A stretch of DNA of 5,701 bases from Bdellovibrio sp. CG10_big_fil_rev_8_21_14_0_10_47_8 (GTDB lineage Bacteria > Bdellovibrionota > Bdellovibrionia > Bdellovibrionales > Bdellovibrionaceae), in contig PEZR01000148.1 in NCBI GenBank assembly GCA_002773975.1, forward strand, positions 1 to 5,701, in the 5' to 3' direction. How positions within the stretch are numbered: the stretch's first letter is position 1; each line of letters starts with the position of its first letter. The translations under genes were made by a program, and so were the position numbers. The notes below the pieces were generated by a model that had not been told where the DNA came from, did not search any database, and saw only the letters and a program-made list of their open reading frames with translations. Below, piece after piece: positions 4,600-5,701 of the stretch.

Positions 4600-5701
4600 T
4601 TAAGAAACTGCCTGACTGTGGACCTTCATCACATCCATTTTGATTCGCGACCGAGTTCCTTCCGCCAAATCTTTTTGTCGCAAAGAGGCACGAACGAATT
4701 GAGTGAACAAAGGATGCGGCTGCAAGGGCCGAGACTTGAATTCAGGATGAAATTGCACCCCGATAAACCAGGGGTGGTCAACCAACTCGACAATCTCAAC
4801 GAGATCACGCTCTTTGCAAACTCCAACAGCGTTCATCCCCCGTTTTTCAAACAAAGCTTTGTATTTATTATTGAACTCAAAACGATGACGGTGGCGCTCC
4901 GAAACTAGATTCGTTTTGTAAACCTGAAATGCTTTCGAATGTGAACTGATTGCACAGTTATAGGCTCCCAATCTCATGGTGCCGCCTTTATTTTGAATCG
5001 AACGTTGATCATCCATAATATCAATCACAAAGTTTCCGCCGCGTTTGCGTTCATCATGCCACTCACGGCTGGTTGCATCCTTGATCCCACAAACATTTCG
5101 AGCAAATTCGATGGCTGCCAGCTGCATGCCGTAACAGATCCCAAAGAATGGAATGGCTTTTTCTCGCGCGTATTTGATGGCGGTAATTTTCCCATCAACC
5201 CCTCGCGACCCAAATCCCCCAGGAACCAGAACTCCATGAACAGACGACAATACCTGAGAGACATTCTTTTCGGTGATTTTCTCCGAGTCCACATAAACGA
5301 TTTCAACTTCACTCGAATTCGCAATTCCTCCGTGAACAATGGCTTCGTTCAGTGACTTGTAAGACTCTTTGAGATCCACGTACTTTCCAACGACAGCAAT
5401 CCGCACACTTTTTGACGGATGCTTAATGGTGCGAACAATGTGTTCCCAGCCCTTCAAATCCGGGCGCTCACTTTCCAAACCAAATCGCTCACAAACCAGC
5501 TCATCCAACTTTTCCTTCGACAGGGTCAATGGTACTTCATAAATTGTTTTTGCATCAGGAGCGCTGATGACATGCTCTGGTTTGACCGAGCAAAAGAGCG
5601 CAATCTTTCCCTTTACACCTTTGTCCATGGCCTTTTCTGTTCGGCACACCAAAAAATCGGGCTGCAGACCAATTTCTCGCAACTCTTTCACCGAATGCTG
5701 G
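4600..5701 (-). CDS. pyrG: CTP synthase, C-terminal part (5' end outside window)
   Basis: CTP synthase makes CTP from UTP, ATP and glutamine in the cytoplasm. The 366 visible residues begin QHSVKELREIG, matching the end of the synthetase domain of E. coli PyrG; the first residue corresponds to Gln192 of the UTP/CTP-binding KTKPTQ motif and Lys32 of the fragment to Lys223. About 190 residues are missing to the right. The class I glutamine amidotransferase domain then follows: PGGFGSRG oxyanion loop (160-167), the nucleophile Cys189 in GICYGMQ, GGTMRLG (239-245), ERHRHRFEFNN, and His318/Glu320 in FHPEF. The triad Cys-His-Glu is complete, so the enzyme looks functional. A GTG at 5691 is the internal Val of QHSV and not a start. 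The C-terminal tail after FVRAS is somewhat longer than in E. coli and partly basic. CTP is also needed by KdsB to activate Kdo, which links this gene in function to kdsD one base downstream. Confidence 0.97.
   Translation of the reverse strand, partial: QHSVKELREIGLQPDFLVCRTEKAMDKGVKGKIALFCSVKPEHVISAPDAKTIYEVPLTLSKEKLDELVCERFGLESERPDLKGWEHIVRTIKHPSKSVRIAVVGKYVDLKESYKSLNEAIVHGGIANSSEVEIVYVDSEKITEKNVSQVLSSVHGVLVPGGFGSRGVDGKITAIKYAREKAIPFFGICYGMQLAAIEFARNVCGIKDATSREWHDERKRGGNFVIDIMDDQRSIQNKGGTMRLGAYNCAISSHSKAFQVYKTNLVSERHRHRFEFNNKYKALFEKRGMNAVGVCKERDLVEIVELVDHPWFIGVQFHPEFKSRPLQPHPLFTQFVRASLRQKDLAEGTRSRIKMDVMKVHSQAVS

Noticed and set aside
5689..5691. GTG at 5691 as the start of a 363-residue protein
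   Set aside because: It is the Val of the conserved QHSVKEL motif inside CTP synthase; the frame stays open to the right edge.
1..5701. CRISPR array, tRNA, rRNA, insertion sequence or phage genes
   Set aside because: I see no regularly spaced repeats, cloverleaf sequence, transposase or terminal inverted repeats; the window is almost fully covered by envelope and housekeeping genes.

Overview
All the genes I can support in this window lie on the minus strand, so it reads from right to left: CTP synthase (pyrG, C-terminal two thirds) -> arabinose-5-phosphate isomerase (kdsD) -> outer-membrane beta-barrel protein 1 -> outer-membrane beta-barrel protein 2 -> secreted tetratricopeptide (TPR) protein -> start of another secreted protein that runs off the left edge. 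Base composition is moderate and coding density is high. The only gaps longer than a few bases lie in front of the two barrel genes. Kdo synthesis, signal peptides and outer-membrane barrels indicate a Gram-negative (diderm) organism. Two related barrels followed by a TPR protein is the arrangement I associate with the Glt (gliding) and Nfs (spore-coat) envelope machines of Myxococcus and their relatives in Bdellovibrio. My best guess is therefore a member of the Bdellovibrionota, with Myxococcota the next choice; this is inference from gene content and protein style, not from a search.

Right part (3618-5701): pyrG and kdsD are one base apart and surely share a transcript. PyrG makes CTP. KdsD makes arabinose 5-phosphate for Kdo, whose activation (CMP-Kdo) consumes CTP, so the pair supplies lipopolysaccharide core synthesis. 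All catalytic residues that can be seen are intact. The kdsA gene that often sits between them in related genomes is absent here.

Middle (1830-3617): two secreted barrel proteins of 247 and 264 residues that look like ancient paralogues. Each has a gap of a little over 120 bases in front of it, holding inverted repeats and weak promoter-like sequence. The second gap also holds a long bulged stem-loop that starts at the stop codon of the first barrel gene.

Left part (1-1833): the TPR gene overlaps barrel 2 by four bases (ATGA) and carries its own strong ribosome binding site inside barrel 2. The next gene starts three bases after the TPR stop. Both the TPR protein and the next one have a signal peptide followed by a strongly basic, Ser-rich, probably disordered linker with no acidic residues, whereas the mature N-termini of both barrels are acidic. 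The likely picture is an outer-membrane/periplasm complex built from the two barrels, the TPR protein and the next protein, placed beside housekeeping genes for envelope precursors. The most interesting part of the window is this probable Glt/Nfs-like module, and the charge pattern suggests how its parts might hold together.
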